Assembly (NCBI GenBank): GCA_963663135.2
Contig: CAXXRM010000005.1
Coordinates: 248,001-312,000 of the forward strand
Source of the DNA: Io17-Chloro-G2 sp963663135
GTDB lineage: Bacteria > Chloroflexota > Dehalococcoidia > Lucifugimonadales > UBA3495
DNA: 64,000 nucleotides
Direction: 5' to 3'
Part shown: positions 8,043 through 16,522 of the stretch, piece by piece
Position numbering within the stretch: the first letter of the stretch is position 1
Layout: each line of letters starts with the position of its first letter
Translations under genes and position numbers: made by a program
The notes under the pieces: model-generated
What the model saw: only the letters and a program-made list of their open reading frames with translations
The model's database searches: none
Told to the model about the DNA's origin: nothing

Positions 8043-8594
8043 ATGGCCCAAAAGGTCTCAGGGAAGCGGTACGCCCAGGCCATATTCGAGTTGGCTCTGC
8101 GCGAAGAGCAGGCAGAGTCGTGGTCCACCCAGCTTGAAATGGCCCAAGGGGTCCTTCAAGACCCCGAGTTCAACGCATTTCTGAAACATGCCGATGTTTC
8201 GATTGAGCAAAAAACCGGGTCCATCGACACGGTTTTGAGCGAGCTTCACCCATTGGTCCGCAACACGATGCACGTGCTGGTTGCCCGCGGCCTGGTTGAC
8301 CTGGCTTCCGATATCCGGGAATCGTATGCCGAACTCCTGGACCAGCACTTGGGGCGTCAACGCATTGGCGTTACCTCGGCAGTGGACCTGGACCAGGTCG
8401 AATTGGACCGCATCGCCGCGTTCGTATCCCGTCTTATTCGCAAGGAAGTGGTGGTGTCTACCCAGGTGGACGAATCCATCTTGGGCGGCGTCGTTATTAA
8501 TATTGGCGATCAGTTGCTGGACGGCAGCACCCGGTCGCGCTTGGAATCGCTGCGCACCCGCCTGCACTCACCGGCGTCAACTGCCGGTTCTTGA
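8043..8594 (+). CDS. atpH: ATP synthase F1 subunit delta
   Basis: The 183-residue product is the peripheral-stalk subunit that ties subunit b to the top of F1. It begins KVSGKRYAQAIFELALREEQ, the family N-terminal helix signature, and ends with the conserved segment STQVDESILGGVVINIGDQL. It lies between atpF (6 nt upstream) and atpA as in most bacterial operons. Confidence 0.95.
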   Translation: MAQKVSGKRYAQAIFELALREEQAESWSTQLEMAQGVLQDPEFNAFLKHADVSIEQKTGSIDTVLSELHPLVRNTMHVLVARGLVDLASDIRESYAELLDQHLGRQRIGVTSAVDLDQVELDRIAAFVSRLIRKEVVVSTQVDESILGGVVINIGDQLLDGSTRSRLESLRTRLHSPASTAGS

Positions 8595-8667
8595 GCCGGG
8601 GTCTCTGGATCTTTTTTGGGGTTTTATGAGTTCTAATCAGGCCGGCAAGTCCTAAGGAGAACCGCGA

Positions 8668-10179
8668 ATGGCCATTAGGGGACAGGAAATAGTTTCTCTG
8701 ATCAAACGCCAGATTGAGGAGTTTGGCGGAGACCTTACCCTGGTGGATGTGGGCACCGTGGTCCAGGTGGGCGACGGAATCGCCAGCATCCAGGGGTTGC
8801 AGGGAGTGGGGTCCAACGAATTGTTGGACTTCGGCAACGATGTACTGGGTTTGGCCCTGAACTTGGAAGCCGACCTGGTGGGCGCCGCTATTCTCGGAGA
8901 CCCGAACACGGTCAAAGAGGGCGACCGGGTCCGCTCAACCGGAAGGATCATCGAGGTTCCGGTTGGGGAAGCCCTTATGGGACGAGTGGTCGACCCGATG
9001 GGGCGGCCGCTGGACGGAAAAGGTCCCGTCATTACCAACCAGACCCGCTCTGTGGAACGAATTGCTCCCAACGTGGTGGTCCGCAAATCGGTGGATACCC
9101 CGGTCCAGACCGGCATCAAGGCCATCGACTCCATGATTCCGATTGGCCGGGGCCAGCGCGAGCTCATTATCGGCGACCGCTCCACCGGCAAGACGGCGAT
9201 CGCCCTGGACACCATCATCAACCAGAAGGGCGGAGACCTTATTTGCATCTACGTGGCAATCGGCCAGAAACAGGGGAAAGTGGCCCAGGTGATCGCTACG
9301 CTGGATGAGGCCGACGCCATGGGCCACACCATTGTGGTCAACGCCGGCGCGGCCGATGCGGCGCCGCTTCAATACATAGCTCCTTACGCCGGCTGCGCTA
9401 TCGCGGAACAGTTCATGGATGAGGGAAAGGACGTGCTCATCGTCTATGACGATTTGACGAAGCACGCCTGGGCCTACCGGCAAATGTCCCTGCTGCTGCG
9501 CCGGCCCGCCGGACGAGAGGCCTATCCCGGGGACATCTTCTACCTGCACAGCCGGTTGTTGGAGCGGGCCGCCCGGCTGGACGACGACCATGGCGGCGGT
9601 TCCATCACTGCCTTGCCGGTCATTGAAACCCAGGCCGGCGACGTGTCGGCGTACATTCCAACCAACGTGATTTCAATTACCGATGGACAAATTTACCTGG
9701 AGCCGGAGCTATTCAACGCCGGTATTCGTCCGGCGGTTAACGTTGGCCTTTCCGTCTCCAGGGTTGGCGGCGCGGCTCAAACCAGGGCGATTCGCCGGGT
9801 TGCCGGCCAATTGAGGTTGGAGTTGGCCCAGTACCGGGAATTGGCCACCTTCGCCCAGTTCGGCACGTCAGACTTGGACGCAGCTACCACGGAGCAGCTG
9901 ACGCGGGGCCAACTCGCCACCGAGATTCTCAAGCAACCCCAATACCGGCCGCTGTCCCTGGCTGAAGAGGTGATCATTTTGTTTGCCGTAAACGCGGGGT
10001 TGCTGTCGGACATACCCCTGGACCGGTGCGCCGACTTCCAGGACCATTTGTTTCGCCACGTGGCTTCAACTCACCCGGACATCGGTCCGGCAATCACCGA
10101 AAGCGGCAACCTGACGCCAGAGTTGGAAGCCCGGTTGACCGAGGTTACCAACGAGGCCAAGGCGGGGTTCAACGCCTAG
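8668..10179 (+). CDS. atpA: ATP synthase F1 subunit alpha
   Basis: The 503-residue non-catalytic nucleotide-binding subunit has the P-loop GDRSTGKTAIALD, the alpha-type DELSD-equivalent region and the signature PAVNVGLSVSRVGGAAQ with the arginine that completes the catalytic site of beta. Its length is standard. AAGGAGA lies 8-14 nt upstream of ATG 8668. Confidence 0.98.
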   Translation: MAIRGQEIVSLIKRQIEEFGGDLTLVDVGTVVQVGDGIASIQGLQGVGSNELLDFGNDVLGLALNLEADLVGAAILGDPNTVKEGDRVRSTGRIIEVPVGEALMGRVVDPMGRPLDGKGPVITNQTRSVERIAPNVVVRKSVDTPVQTGIKAIDSMIPIGRGQRELIIGDRSTGKTAIALDTIINQKGGDLICIYVAIGQKQGKVAQVIATLDEADAMGHTIVVNAGAADAAPLQYIAPYAGCAIAEQFMDEGKDVLIVYDDLTKHAWAYRQMSLLLRRPAGREAYPGDIFYLHSRLLERAARLDDDHGGGSITALPVIETQAGDVSAYIPTNVISITDGQIYLEPELFNAGIRPAVNVGLSVSRVGGAAQTRAIRRVAGQLRLELAQYRELATFAQFGTSDLDAATTEQLTRGQLATEILKQPQYRPLSLAEEVIILFAVNAGLLSDIPLDRCADFQDHLFRHVASTHPDIGPAITESGNLTPELEARLTEVTNEAKAGFNA

Positions 10180-10227
10180 GTCATGCGGTTGCCGGAGCAC
10201 ACATGATAATCCCAGGCCCACGATAAA

Positions 10228-11091
10228 ATGCCCAGTGTAAGAGACATACGCCGCCGCATCCGCAGCGTGGAAAACACCAGCAAGGTTACCAACGCCATGT
10301 CCCTGATCGCCGGGTCCAAGATGCGCCGGGCACAGCAGGCGGTAACCCAGGGACGGCCTTTTGCGGAAAAAATTCAGGACGTGATCACCCACCTGGTCGC
10401 CCAACCGGCTGACGAATCCGATGTGGTGCATCCCCTGCTTCAGGTAAGGCCGGTCCAAAGGATTGGAGTTCTGGTAATCAGCCCCGATCGAGGACTCTGC
10501 GGAGGCATGCACTCTAACCTGAACCGAGCGGTTGCCCAATTCATTGTGGCCCAGACTGCGCCGGTGAGAGTGATCGCCGCGGGGCGCAAAGGCCGGGACT
10601 TCATGATTCGTACTGGTCAGGACGTGCAGGCGGTGTTCACCGATCTGGGAGAGCGCCCGGACCTGGCCGACACGATCGCTATGTCCCATCTGGTCATCGA
10701 CGCTTACATGGAAGGAGAGGTTGACGAGGTGTACCTGGCTTACACCAAGTTCGTCTCCACTGTGTCCCAAGAACCGGTGGTCGAGCGGTTGCTGCCGGTA
10801 ACGCCCGCCGAGCTGACCGGTGCGGAAAGGGTTGGCTACATCTACGAACCCGACAGCCTTTCAGTGCTGGAAAGCCTGCTCCCGCGCTTTGCAGAGATGG
10901 AAATTTACCATTCCTTGTTGGAGTCCATCGCCAGCGAGCAGTCGGCCCGCATGGTGGCTATGCGAAACGCCACCGACAACGCCAACGGCCTGGTGGAAGA
11001 TTTAACCTTGGTTATGAACAAGTTGCGCCAGGACAGCATCACCAACGAGCTTCTCGATTTGATCGGAGGCCAAATAGCCGTGGAAGGCTAA
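10228..11091 (+). CDS. atpG: ATP synthase F1 subunit gamma
   Basis: The 287-residue central rotor shaft begins PSVRDIRRRIRSVENTSKVT and ends with the conserved helix MRNATDNANGLVEDLTLVMN followed by RQDSITNELLDLIGG. These N- and C-terminal helices form the antiparallel coiled coil that turns inside the alpha/beta hexamer. Length and operon position are normal. Confidence 0.97.
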   Translation: MPSVRDIRRRIRSVENTSKVTNAMSLIAGSKMRRAQQAVTQGRPFAEKIQDVITHLVAQPADESDVVHPLLQVRPVQRIGVLVISPDRGLCGGMHSNLNRAVAQFIVAQTAPVRVIAAGRKGRDFMIRTGQDVQAVFTDLGERPDLADTIAMSHLVIDAYMEGEVDEVYLAYTKFVSTVSQEPVVERLLPVTPAELTGAERVGYIYEPDSLSVLESLLPRFAEMEIYHSLLESIASEQSARMVAMRNATDNANGLVEDLTLVMNKLRQDSITNELLDLIGGQIAVEG

Positions 11092-11173
11092 CGGGCCTGA
11101 AGAGGTTTCGGCGGGCGCCCATTCAAGAATTCCGAGATACCCAAGACTTCAGGGACCCGTAGGGGAGAAAGCA

Positions 11174-12571
11174 ATGGCCACCGGAAAAGTAACGCAGGTA
11201 ATCGGCACGGTTGTCGACGTGGAGTTTCCCCCCGACCAACTGCCCAAGCTGTTTGACGCCTTGGACTTGGACAACGGCGGTGAAAAACTGGTCCTGGAAG
11301 TCCAACAGCATGTCGGCAACAACTGGGTCAGATGTCTGGCCCTGGGAGCCACCGACGGTTTGGCGCGGGGCGTCGCGGTAAATGACACCGGCCAGAAGGT
11401 GATGGTGCCCGTGGGGCCGGAAACCCTGGGACGCCTGTTCGACGTTACCGGAACGCCTCTGGATAACCTGGGGCCCGTGGAAGCCGGCCAGACCTGGCCG
11501 ATACACCGGGACCCGCCTGCTTTCGATAACCAAAATCCCGGAATCGAAATCCTGGAGACCGGGATCAAAGTATTCGACCTGATTACCCCGTTTATGAAGG
11601 GCGGCAAAATCGGCGCTTACGGCGGCGCCGGTGTCGGAAAGACCGTAATCATCCAGGAGTTGATCCGAAACATTGGTGCGGTCCACAAGGGTGTTTCGGT
11701 TTTCGCCGGAGTCGGCGAACGGTCCCGGGAGGGCAACGACCTTTGGCACGAAATGCAAGACTCGGGTGTGCTGGAGAACACCGTCCTCGTGTTCGGCCAG
11801 ATGAACGAGGCCCCGGGTGTGCGCGCCAGGATCGGTCTCACCGGGTTGACCATGGCCGAGTTCTTCCGGGATGAGCGAAATCAGGACGTCTTGCTGTTCA
11901 TCGACAACATCTACCGTTACATCCTGGCGGGAATGGAGGTCTCGGCATTGCTGGGGCGCATGCCCTCCGCGGTGGGTTATCAGCCGACCTTGAGCACCGA
12001 GATGGGCGCCCTTCAAGAGCGCATCACCTCAACCAAAGACGGTTCTATAACGTCCTTTCAAGCCATCTACGTCCCCGCCGACGACTACACTGATCCGGGG
12101 ATCGTCACGACCTTCGGGCACCTGGACGGTGTGGTGTCCCTGGAGCGCTCTCTGTCAGCCCAAGGCCTCTATCCCGCGGTGGATCCGCTCGCCTCCTACT
12201 CCCGGATCCTGGAACCCCGGATTGTCGGAGAGGAGCACTACCGGCTGGCCCGCGCGGTGCAGCAGGTGCTCCAACGCTACAAAGACCTTCAGGACATCAT
12301 CGCAATCCTGGGCATTGAAGAACTGTCCGAAGAAGACAAGCTAACGGTAATGAGGGCCCGCAAAATCCAGCGCTTCCTGACCCAACCCTTCTTCGTGGCC
12401 GAGACCTTCACCAACCAACCCGGCAAGTACGTGCCGGTCCGCGAAACCGTGCGTGGGTTCGCCGAAATTCTGGACGGCAAACACGACAGCCTGCCGGAGC
12501 AGGCGTTTTACATGGTGGGATCCATAGACGAGGCAGTCGAAAAGGCCGAACAAATGCAGGGAACCAGGTAG
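11174..12571 (+). CDS. atpD: ATP synthase F1 subunit beta
   Basis: The 465-residue catalytic subunit carries the P-loop GGAGVGKTVIIQELI, the catalytic Glu region GVGERSREGNDL, Walker B DVLLFIDNIYRY and the ATPase alpha/beta signature PAVDPLASYS. The start at ATG 11174 follows GTAGGGGAGAAAGCA. All catalytic features are intact. Confidence 0.98.
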   Translation: MATGKVTQVIGTVVDVEFPPDQLPKLFDALDLDNGGEKLVLEVQQHVGNNWVRCLALGATDGLARGVAVNDTGQKVMVPVGPETLGRLFDVTGTPLDNLGPVEAGQTWPIHRDPPAFDNQNPGIEILETGIKVFDLITPFMKGGKIGAYGGAGVGKTVIIQELIRNIGAVHKGVSVFAGVGERSREGNDLWHEMQDSGVLENTVLVFGQMNEAPGVRARIGLTGLTMAEFFRDERNQDVLLFIDNIYRYILAGMEVSALLGRMPSAVGYQPTLSTEMGALQERITSTKDGSITSFQAIYVPADDYTDPGIVTTFGHLDGVVSLERSLSAQGLYPAVDPLASYSRILEPRIVGEEHYRLARAVQQVLQRYKDLQDIIAILGIEELSEEDKLTVMRARKIQRFLTQPFFVAETFTNQPGKYVPVRETVRGFAEILDGKHDSLPEQAFYMVGSIDEAVEKAEQMQGTR

Positions 12572-12579
12572 TTAACCCA

Positions 12580-13020
12580 ATGGCTAAGATGCGGTTGGAA
12601 ATCATTACCGCCGAACGGCAGGTTTACAGCGAGGAGGTAGAGGTCCTGGTTGCGCCGGGAATCGAGGGCGAGTTGGGGATTTTGCCCCATCACGCCCCGC
12701 TCATGACGGCATTGCAGCCGGGTGAGCTTCTTATCAGGAAAGACGGCGAAGAGACCTACTTGGCGGTGACCGGGGGCTTTCTGGAAGTCATCGGCAACAC
12801 GGTGACCATCCTTGCCGACGCCTGCGAGCGGTCCGACGAGATCGACGAGCAAAGGGCTCAAGAAGCCATGGACCTGGCCCGGGAGCGGTTGGAGCGCCAG
12901 GACATCGATATCCAGTTGGAACAGGTGGCGGTGTCCATGCGGCGGGCCCAAGTCAGACTTAACGTGGCGCGGCGACGGCGGGCCCGGAGCACTCCGGGCG
13001 TAGCCGGCCAGCCCTCATGA
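12580..13020 (+). CDS. atpC: ATP synthase F1 subunit epsilon
   Basis: The 146-residue product has the N-terminal beta-sandwich (MRLEIITAERQVYSEEVEVL, then PGIEGELGILPHHAPLMTAL) and a C-terminal helical hairpin of about 50 residues. In many bacteria that hairpin inhibits ATP hydrolysis. It is the last gene of the operon, 8 nt after atpD. Confidence 0.96.
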   Translation: MAKMRLEIITAERQVYSEEVEVLVAPGIEGELGILPHHAPLMTALQPGELLIRKDGEETYLAVTGGFLEVIGNTVTILADACERSDEIDEQRAQEAMDLARERLERQDIDIQLEQVAVSMRRAQVRLNVARRRRARSTPGVAGQPS

Positions 13021-13043
13021 CCTCTGCCCATTCCAAGCGCCCT

Positions 13044-13069
13044 CCGGAGTTTTCGGCCCGAAACTCCGG
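13044..13069. terminator. Perfect hairpin between convergent atpC and rex
   Basis: CCGGAGTTT (13044-13052) pairs with AAACTCCGG (13061-13069) around an 8-nt loop. It lies in the 65-bp gap between two converging genes, so a shared terminator is likely, though no T-run follows on either strand. Confidence 0.45.
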
Positions 13070-13085
13070 CTCAAACGCGGCCCGG

Positions 13086-13745
13086 TTAATCCGGTTTGCC
13101 GCTCAGGTAGAAGGTCATCGATTGGAGGGACAGGATCGGATCGATGTTTCGCACCCTGACGCCCCTTTGCACCTGGGGGGTGATGGGAGCGTAATTCAGA
13201 ATCGCCTGGACTCCGCATTCGACCAACTGGTCGACCACTTCCTGCGTCCTATTCACCGGCACAGCCACGATTGCTATCGATATTTGCTTTTCTCGCACCA
13301 CCCGGTCTAGTTGGTCCATCGGCAAGACCGTAAGCCCGGCTATTTCCTCTCCGACCACTCCGGGGTCCCCGTCGCAGGCCGCGACCAACCGGAACCCGTC
13401 TGGGGTGAATCCGGGGTAGCTCAAAATCGCCCGGCCCAACCGGCCGACTCCCACCACGGCCACGTTCCACTGGACGTTTAACCCCAGGATTTCCTTGAGC
13501 CGGTCCAAAAGGTGAACAACATCATAGCCTCGTCCCTGTTTGCCGAATCGGCCAAAGTAGCTCAAGTCCTTGCGGATCTGCGCCGGTGTAACCTGCAGCA
13601 GACCTCCAAGTTGATGAGAACTGACCACTTTGGTCCCCTCTTCCAATAGGCGGCTAAGGATGCGCACATATTGTGGCAGGCGCGTTACAACCACCTCTGG
13701 TACTTCTACCGGACTCGGTTGGCGAATTGAAGGGTTAGCCGCCAT
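13086..13745 (-). CDS. rex: Redox-sensing transcriptional repressor Rex
   Basis: Rex is a DNA-binding repressor that senses the NADH/NAD+ ratio and controls respiratory and fermentative genes. The 219-residue product has an N-terminal winged helix (SSHQLGGLLQVTPAQIRKDL followed by SYFGRFGKQGRGY, a family hallmark) and a Rossmann domain with VVGVGRLGRAIL. The C-terminal domain-swap region is present. ATG 13745 is chosen because the protein then begins MAANPSIRQ and AAGGTGGG lies upstream; the frame is open further back. It is convergent with the ATP synthase operon, a plausible but unproven target. Confidence 0.95.
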   Translation of the reverse strand: MAANPSIRQPSPVEVPEVVVTRLPQYVRILSRLLEEGTKVVSSHQLGGLLQVTPAQIRKDLSYFGRFGKQGRGYDVVHLLDRLKEILGLNVQWNVAVVGVGRLGRAILSYPGFTPDGFRLVAACDGDPGVVGEEIAGLTVLPMDQLDRVVREKQISIAIVAVPVNRTQEVVDQLVECGVQAILNYAPITPQVQRGVRVRNIDPILSLQSMTFYLSGKPD

Positions 13746-13861
13746 GCATTGGACCCACCTTGAACACAGGAGATTGTCGGTGGCCCGCCTTCGGCGGGAA
13801 TTTGAGTGCCGGCGCACATTTGCGCTTGGGAAAACGTCTGTCGATTTCCTGGATTGACGCC

Positions 13862-13867
13862 ATTATA
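13862..13867 (-). promoter_or_regulatory. Putative -10 box (TATAAT on the minus strand) for rex
   Basis: The minus strand reads GGTTATAATGGCG here, about 116 nt upstream of the rex start. No clear -35 box accompanies it. The same TATAATGGC string also precedes the Lon-like gene. Confidence 0.35.
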
Positions 13868-13992
13868 ACCGATATTATGGTATTGCTTTGGGAATTGCTC
13901 AATCGGGACTCGTAATCACGCTCGGCGTCGGGTTTGGGGACAAACGGTAGCTTGCGCCTTGAGTATATAGGCGCCATTGAAGGAGGGACAAG

Positions 13993-14286
13993 TTGCACGT
14001 AGGCGTCTGCCGGTTGTCATTATTCCTGCCCGGCTCCGGCAGCCTGAAGGCAAAGCGCCAGACCTCCCGGTCATTGGCAGACCGCATCCGGAACCAATTC
14101 AATGTGTCTGTGGCCGAGGTAGAGGACAACGACCTGTGGCAGCGACTGACGTTGGGCGTTAGCTGTGTGAGCAACGACTCCGGCCACGCCCATGAGATGC
14201 TCTCCAGGGTTGTTTCCTTTGTCGAGTCTGCGAGAGGGGATTTTGAGGTTTTGGACGTCGATACCGAGATCATCTCCGGTATTTAG
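13993..14286 (+). CDS. DUF503 (YlxP-like) family protein
   Basis: The 97-residue product begins HVGVCRLSLFLPGSGSLKAK and continues RQTSRSLADRIRNQFNVSVA, the conserved core of the DUF503 family, which includes Bacillus YlxP encoded near rbfA. Its function is not established; the small alpha/beta fold and gene context elsewhere hint at a translation-related role. The start is TTG 13993 with AGGAGGG at 13981-13987, an unambiguous ribosome-binding site that fixes this non-ATG start. Confidence 0.88.
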   Translation: MHVGVCRLSLFLPGSGSLKAKRQTSRSLADRIRNQFNVSVAEVEDNDLWQRLTLGVSCVSNDSGHAHEMLSRVVSFVESARGDFEVLDVDTEIISGI

Positions 14287-14310
14287 TAGTGGAAACCGCA
14301 GACAGCGGGC

Positions 14311-14316
14311 TATAAT
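14311..14316 (+). promoter_or_regulatory. Putative -10 box TATAAT upstream of the 63-codon gene
   Basis: TATAAT at 14311-14316, without a clear -35 box, would start a transcript near 14323 with a leader of about 210 nt. Confidence 0.4.
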
Positions 14317-14392
14317 TAGCAGCTACCGGTTCTCCGGATAACGGATTCCTCATGAAGGCACACTCTTGACGCTCCAGACCAGCCTTTGTAGA

Positions 14393-14495
14393 CTTTCGGA
14401 CGAAGACGAAAGCAAGACGAGTACGGGCCCTAGGGGCCGCAGGCTCGTCAAGCCGCGGAGGATCAACCGAGGGCTTATTCGGAATCGGACCGCGG
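14393..14495 (+). ncRNA. Structured leader RNA of unknown class
   Basis: Three nested or consecutive stems can be drawn in the untranslated region before the 63-codon gene. CTTTCG (14393-14398) pairs with CGAAAG (14407-14412). GACGAG (14416-14421) pairs with CTCGTC (14444-14449), enclosing a GGCCC/GGGCC stem. CCGCGG (14453-14458) pairs with CCGCGG (14490-14495). I do not recognise a known riboswitch; the segment could be a cis-regulatory element or simply GC-rich sequence. Confidence 0.35.
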
Positions 14496-14535
14496 CAGCT
14501 TCGAGTTAATAAAACCACTTTAAGGAGGACCCACA

Positions 14536-14727
14536 ATGTATGCAGAAATGGACAGTGTCGAGGCCGGCCTAAAATTCAAGACTCGGGCCGGGCTGATCGT
14601 CGAGACCACCGGAGTCAGCCAGCAAATAGAAAACCTCGAATTGCATGTCCACGAGGTGGTAATCGTTGAGGGCGAAGGGCAGGGTGAGAAATACCTGCAC
14701 AATTTAGACTTCGCGGAGCAAGTCTAG
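14536..14727 (+). CDS. Small hypothetical protein, 63 residues
   Basis: I do not recognise this protein. It is acidic, with no membrane segment or cysteines; the middle reads AGLIVETTGVSQQIENLEL and the end HNLDFAEQV, suggesting a small beta-rich fold. Translation is well supported by AAGGAGG about 10 nt before ATG 14536. Its stop codon TAG is part of the CTAG target duplicated by the adjacent insertion sequence, so the element landed exactly at the end of the gene without altering its product. It probably has its own promoter at 14311. Confidence 0.7.
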   Translation: MYAEMDSVEAGLKFKTRAGLIVETTGVSQQIENLELHVHEVVIVEGEGQGEKYLHNLDFAEQV

Positions 14728-14742
14728 TATTACAACGTCAGT

Positions 14743-14926
14743 TCAGGGAGGGATGTGGGGTGATGCCCGCATGGCGGCGCGGCGCTTGGCATGGGAGCGT
14801 TTGGCCCGTTCGTTACTGTCCTGCGTATCCTCAAGCCACCGCAGCAACTCGGTTGGCCCGAACCGTTCCCGGGGCAGCATTTCCCGCACCACCCGGTAGA
14901 CCTGCGGCCTCGTGATCCGGGGCATC
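14743..14926 (-). pseudogene. Displaced C-terminal segment of the IS701-like transposase (+1 frame)
   Basis: This frame encodes KMPRITRPQVYRVVREMLPR followed by a charged helix and the tail RASPHIPP, ending inside the left terminal inverted repeat. It lines up directly after WGGK of the main transposase frame once one base of the G8 run is skipped. No ribosome-binding site precedes it, so it is not an independent gene. Confidence 0.6.
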
Positions 14927-16114
14927 TTTCCCCCCCCAAGCCTGTTGCAGGCTCAGCAGAAAAGCTCCGCCCAGCAGGCACAGGGCCACGTGGTGATGCC
15001 AGCCAGCCCAGGTGCGGGTCTCGTACTCGTCCAGGCCTACGTCGCTTTTCTCCGTCTCAAACTCCGTTTCTATACGCCAACGGGAGCCTCCCACGTATGC
15101 CAGGGTCTCCAACGGGGTATCCTCCGGAGCATTGGACAGGTAGTAGCGGGGTTCGCTGCCGTCCCGGTTCCGGCGGTAGACGGCCCAGTGGATTTCGCCG
15201 GGCTTGCGCCTGCTGGTCGGTCGCACCCTCTGGGCGCTGAAAAGGTAGCTGCGTGGCCCCTGGCTTCCCTCGGCCACCGTAATCTCACGCCAGGCCTCCT
15301 CCGGCAACTCGTCGCTGCGCTGCTCCATGGTCCGGCGCTGACCGTCTCGCAGCCTGGGTTTGCGGGGACGCCCGAATCCCTGATACTCCGCACTGGTCCA
15401 GGCAGGCTCCGGCGGCCACACCGTAAAGCCGGACGGAACGTCCAGCACGTACCACATCCCCAAGGCCGCCAGGCCCTCCCGGAAGGACGGCGACATCCCA
15501 AAGGCGTCGTCCGCCGCGACCCATCCAGCCTTCAGGTGGCCCCGCTCCTGTGCCCGCCCCACCATCTCCAAGGCCAACTCCGTCTTGGACCGGTAGCCCT
15601 GCCTATCCTCCGGCACACCCGCCGCCTCACACCGGTCTTTGTCCGAGGTCCAACTCTCGGGCAGATACAGCCCCTTGTCCACCAATGCCCGTCCCAACGG
15701 GCTGACATAGGCCAGGAACATCCCCGCCTGGCAGTTGGCCACCTTCCCCAGCCTCCCGCAGTACTGCCGGGCCACTCCCACCGACTTCCTCCCCTGCTTG
15801 GGAAAGTCGCTGCCGTCCAGCACCCACACCCCTTCCGGTTGCTCCAGCCGGGTTCCCAGGTACTCCTGCAGCCGTCCTATAATCACCTCATCGTCCCAGG
15901 GAGAATCGGTGAGAAACCGCTGCATCCCTCGGGCTGACCCCGGAACCGTCTCCGACAGGTTCTCAGCGTTGCGCCGCTCCCCAGACTGTACCAGCAGGGC
16001 CTGGAGATAATGACCGCTGTGCTCTCGCGTCTCCCGGCGGCCAAACAGCGGCGCGAAGTAAGCGTGAAAATCCCGAAATGACCCGTACACCTGCTCGAAA
16101 GCTGCCGCATCCAC
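14831..16114 (-). CDS. IS701-family DDE transposase, frameshifted near the C-terminus
   Basis: The 427-residue frame has the DDE catalytic pattern: Asp100 in VLDGSDFPKQG, Asp202/203 in VAADDAFGMS and a Glu in RWRIETEFETEKSDVGLDEYE. At minus-strand 14937-14927 a G8A3 run occurs. Beyond it the current frame gives low-complexity sequence, whereas skipping one base continues in the +1 frame with MPRITRPQVYRVVREMLPRE and ends at 14743, which looks like the natural C-terminus of the family. This may be programmed slippage, a disabling indel or a sequencing error in the homopolymer. Confidence 0.88.
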   Translation of the reverse strand: MDAAAFEQVYGSFRDFHAYFAPLFGRRETREHSGHYLQALLVQSGERRNAENLSETVPGSARGMQRFLTDSPWDDEVIIGRLQEYLGTRLEQPEGVWVLDGSDFPKQGRKSVGVARQYCGRLGKVANCQAGMFLAYVSPLGRALVDKGLYLPESWTSDKDRCEAAGVPEDRQGYRSKTELALEMVGRAQERGHLKAGWVAADDAFGMSPSFREGLAALGMWYVLDVPSGFTVWPPEPAWTSAEYQGFGRPRKPRLRDGQRRTMEQRSDELPEEAWREITVAEGSQGPRSYLFSAQRVRPTSRRKPGEIHWAVYRRNRDGSEPRYYLSNAPEDTPLETLAYVGGSRWRIETEFETEKSDVGLDEYETRTWAGWHHHVALCLLGGAFLLSLQQAWGGKDAPDHEAAGLPGGAGNAAPGTVRANRVAAVA

Positions 16115-16189
16115 ATCCCCACCTCACCTGCCTATTCCCTCTCCAGCTACACAGTTATCCTATCAAACTAACTGACGTTGTAATACTAG

Positions 16190-16522
16190 AAGCCTGCGGT
16201 GAACCCCCGCCGGTTGCCCGTCACCCAGTTGTATCGGGCTTGCCGTTAATGCACCGTAAAGTTGTCTCCGCGGGTGAACCCCGGCTTTAACAATCCGGGA
16301 CCGCAGAGGAACCACTGGAAAAATCCCCCGCTCCAAATCTGGGGAGGGGGACTTAACATTGTCTCCGGGAATGCAGCGCGTTCCTGAAGGTAACGTCGCC
16401 TCTTTGGGAAGTGGACCCGTCGGCTTTTTCGGCGAGCCACCGCCCCCGAACGTGGGCCGACGTCTTTTTGTTAAGGGCTCTCTCTAGGGATGGACGTCGG
16501 CGATGCTTCCGGTTCTCCGGGC
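16190..16522. other. Non-coding stretch between the insertion sequence and the SelW-like gene
   Basis: No convincing reading frame. It holds a minus-strand terminator (16319-16350). It also holds a long-range stem, CGTCGGC (16418-16424) with GCCGACG (16456-16462), followed by TCTTTTT on the plus strand, which could end a rightward transcript coming out of the 63-codon gene or the insertion sequence. Confidence 0.4.
16319..16350 (-). terminator. Rho-independent terminator of the SelW-like gene
   Basis: On the minus strand CCCCCTCCCC pairs with GGAGCGGGGG around a 6-nt loop (one mismatch, one wobble) and is followed by ATTTTT. It lies about 170 nt after the stop codon of the leftward SelW-like gene. 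Confidence 0.7.

Larger units (their letters stand above)
14728..16185 (-). mobile_element. IS701-like insertion sequence, 1458 bp, with 16-bp terminal inverted repeats
   Basis: TATTACAACGTCAGTT at 14728-14743 is the exact reverse complement of 16170-16185. The element is flanked on both sides by CTAG (14724-14727 and 16186-16189), a 4-bp target duplication of the YTAR type known for IS701-family elements. It contains one transposase gene on the minus strand. The perfect ends suggest a recent insertion. Confidence 0.92.

Noticed and set aside
13890..13912. Rex operator (TTGTGAAN4TTCACAA-like) near TTGGGAATTGCTCAA.
   Set aside because: Only the outer bases match; the symmetry is broken at two positions and the half-site spacing is wrong.
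14484..14495. T-box-like sequence (TCGGACCGCG) in the leader of the 63-codon gene.
   Set aside because: Only a partial match to the T-box consensus, no specifier stem and no aminoacyl-tRNA synthetase or amino-acid gene downstream. The CCGCGG palindrome explains it.
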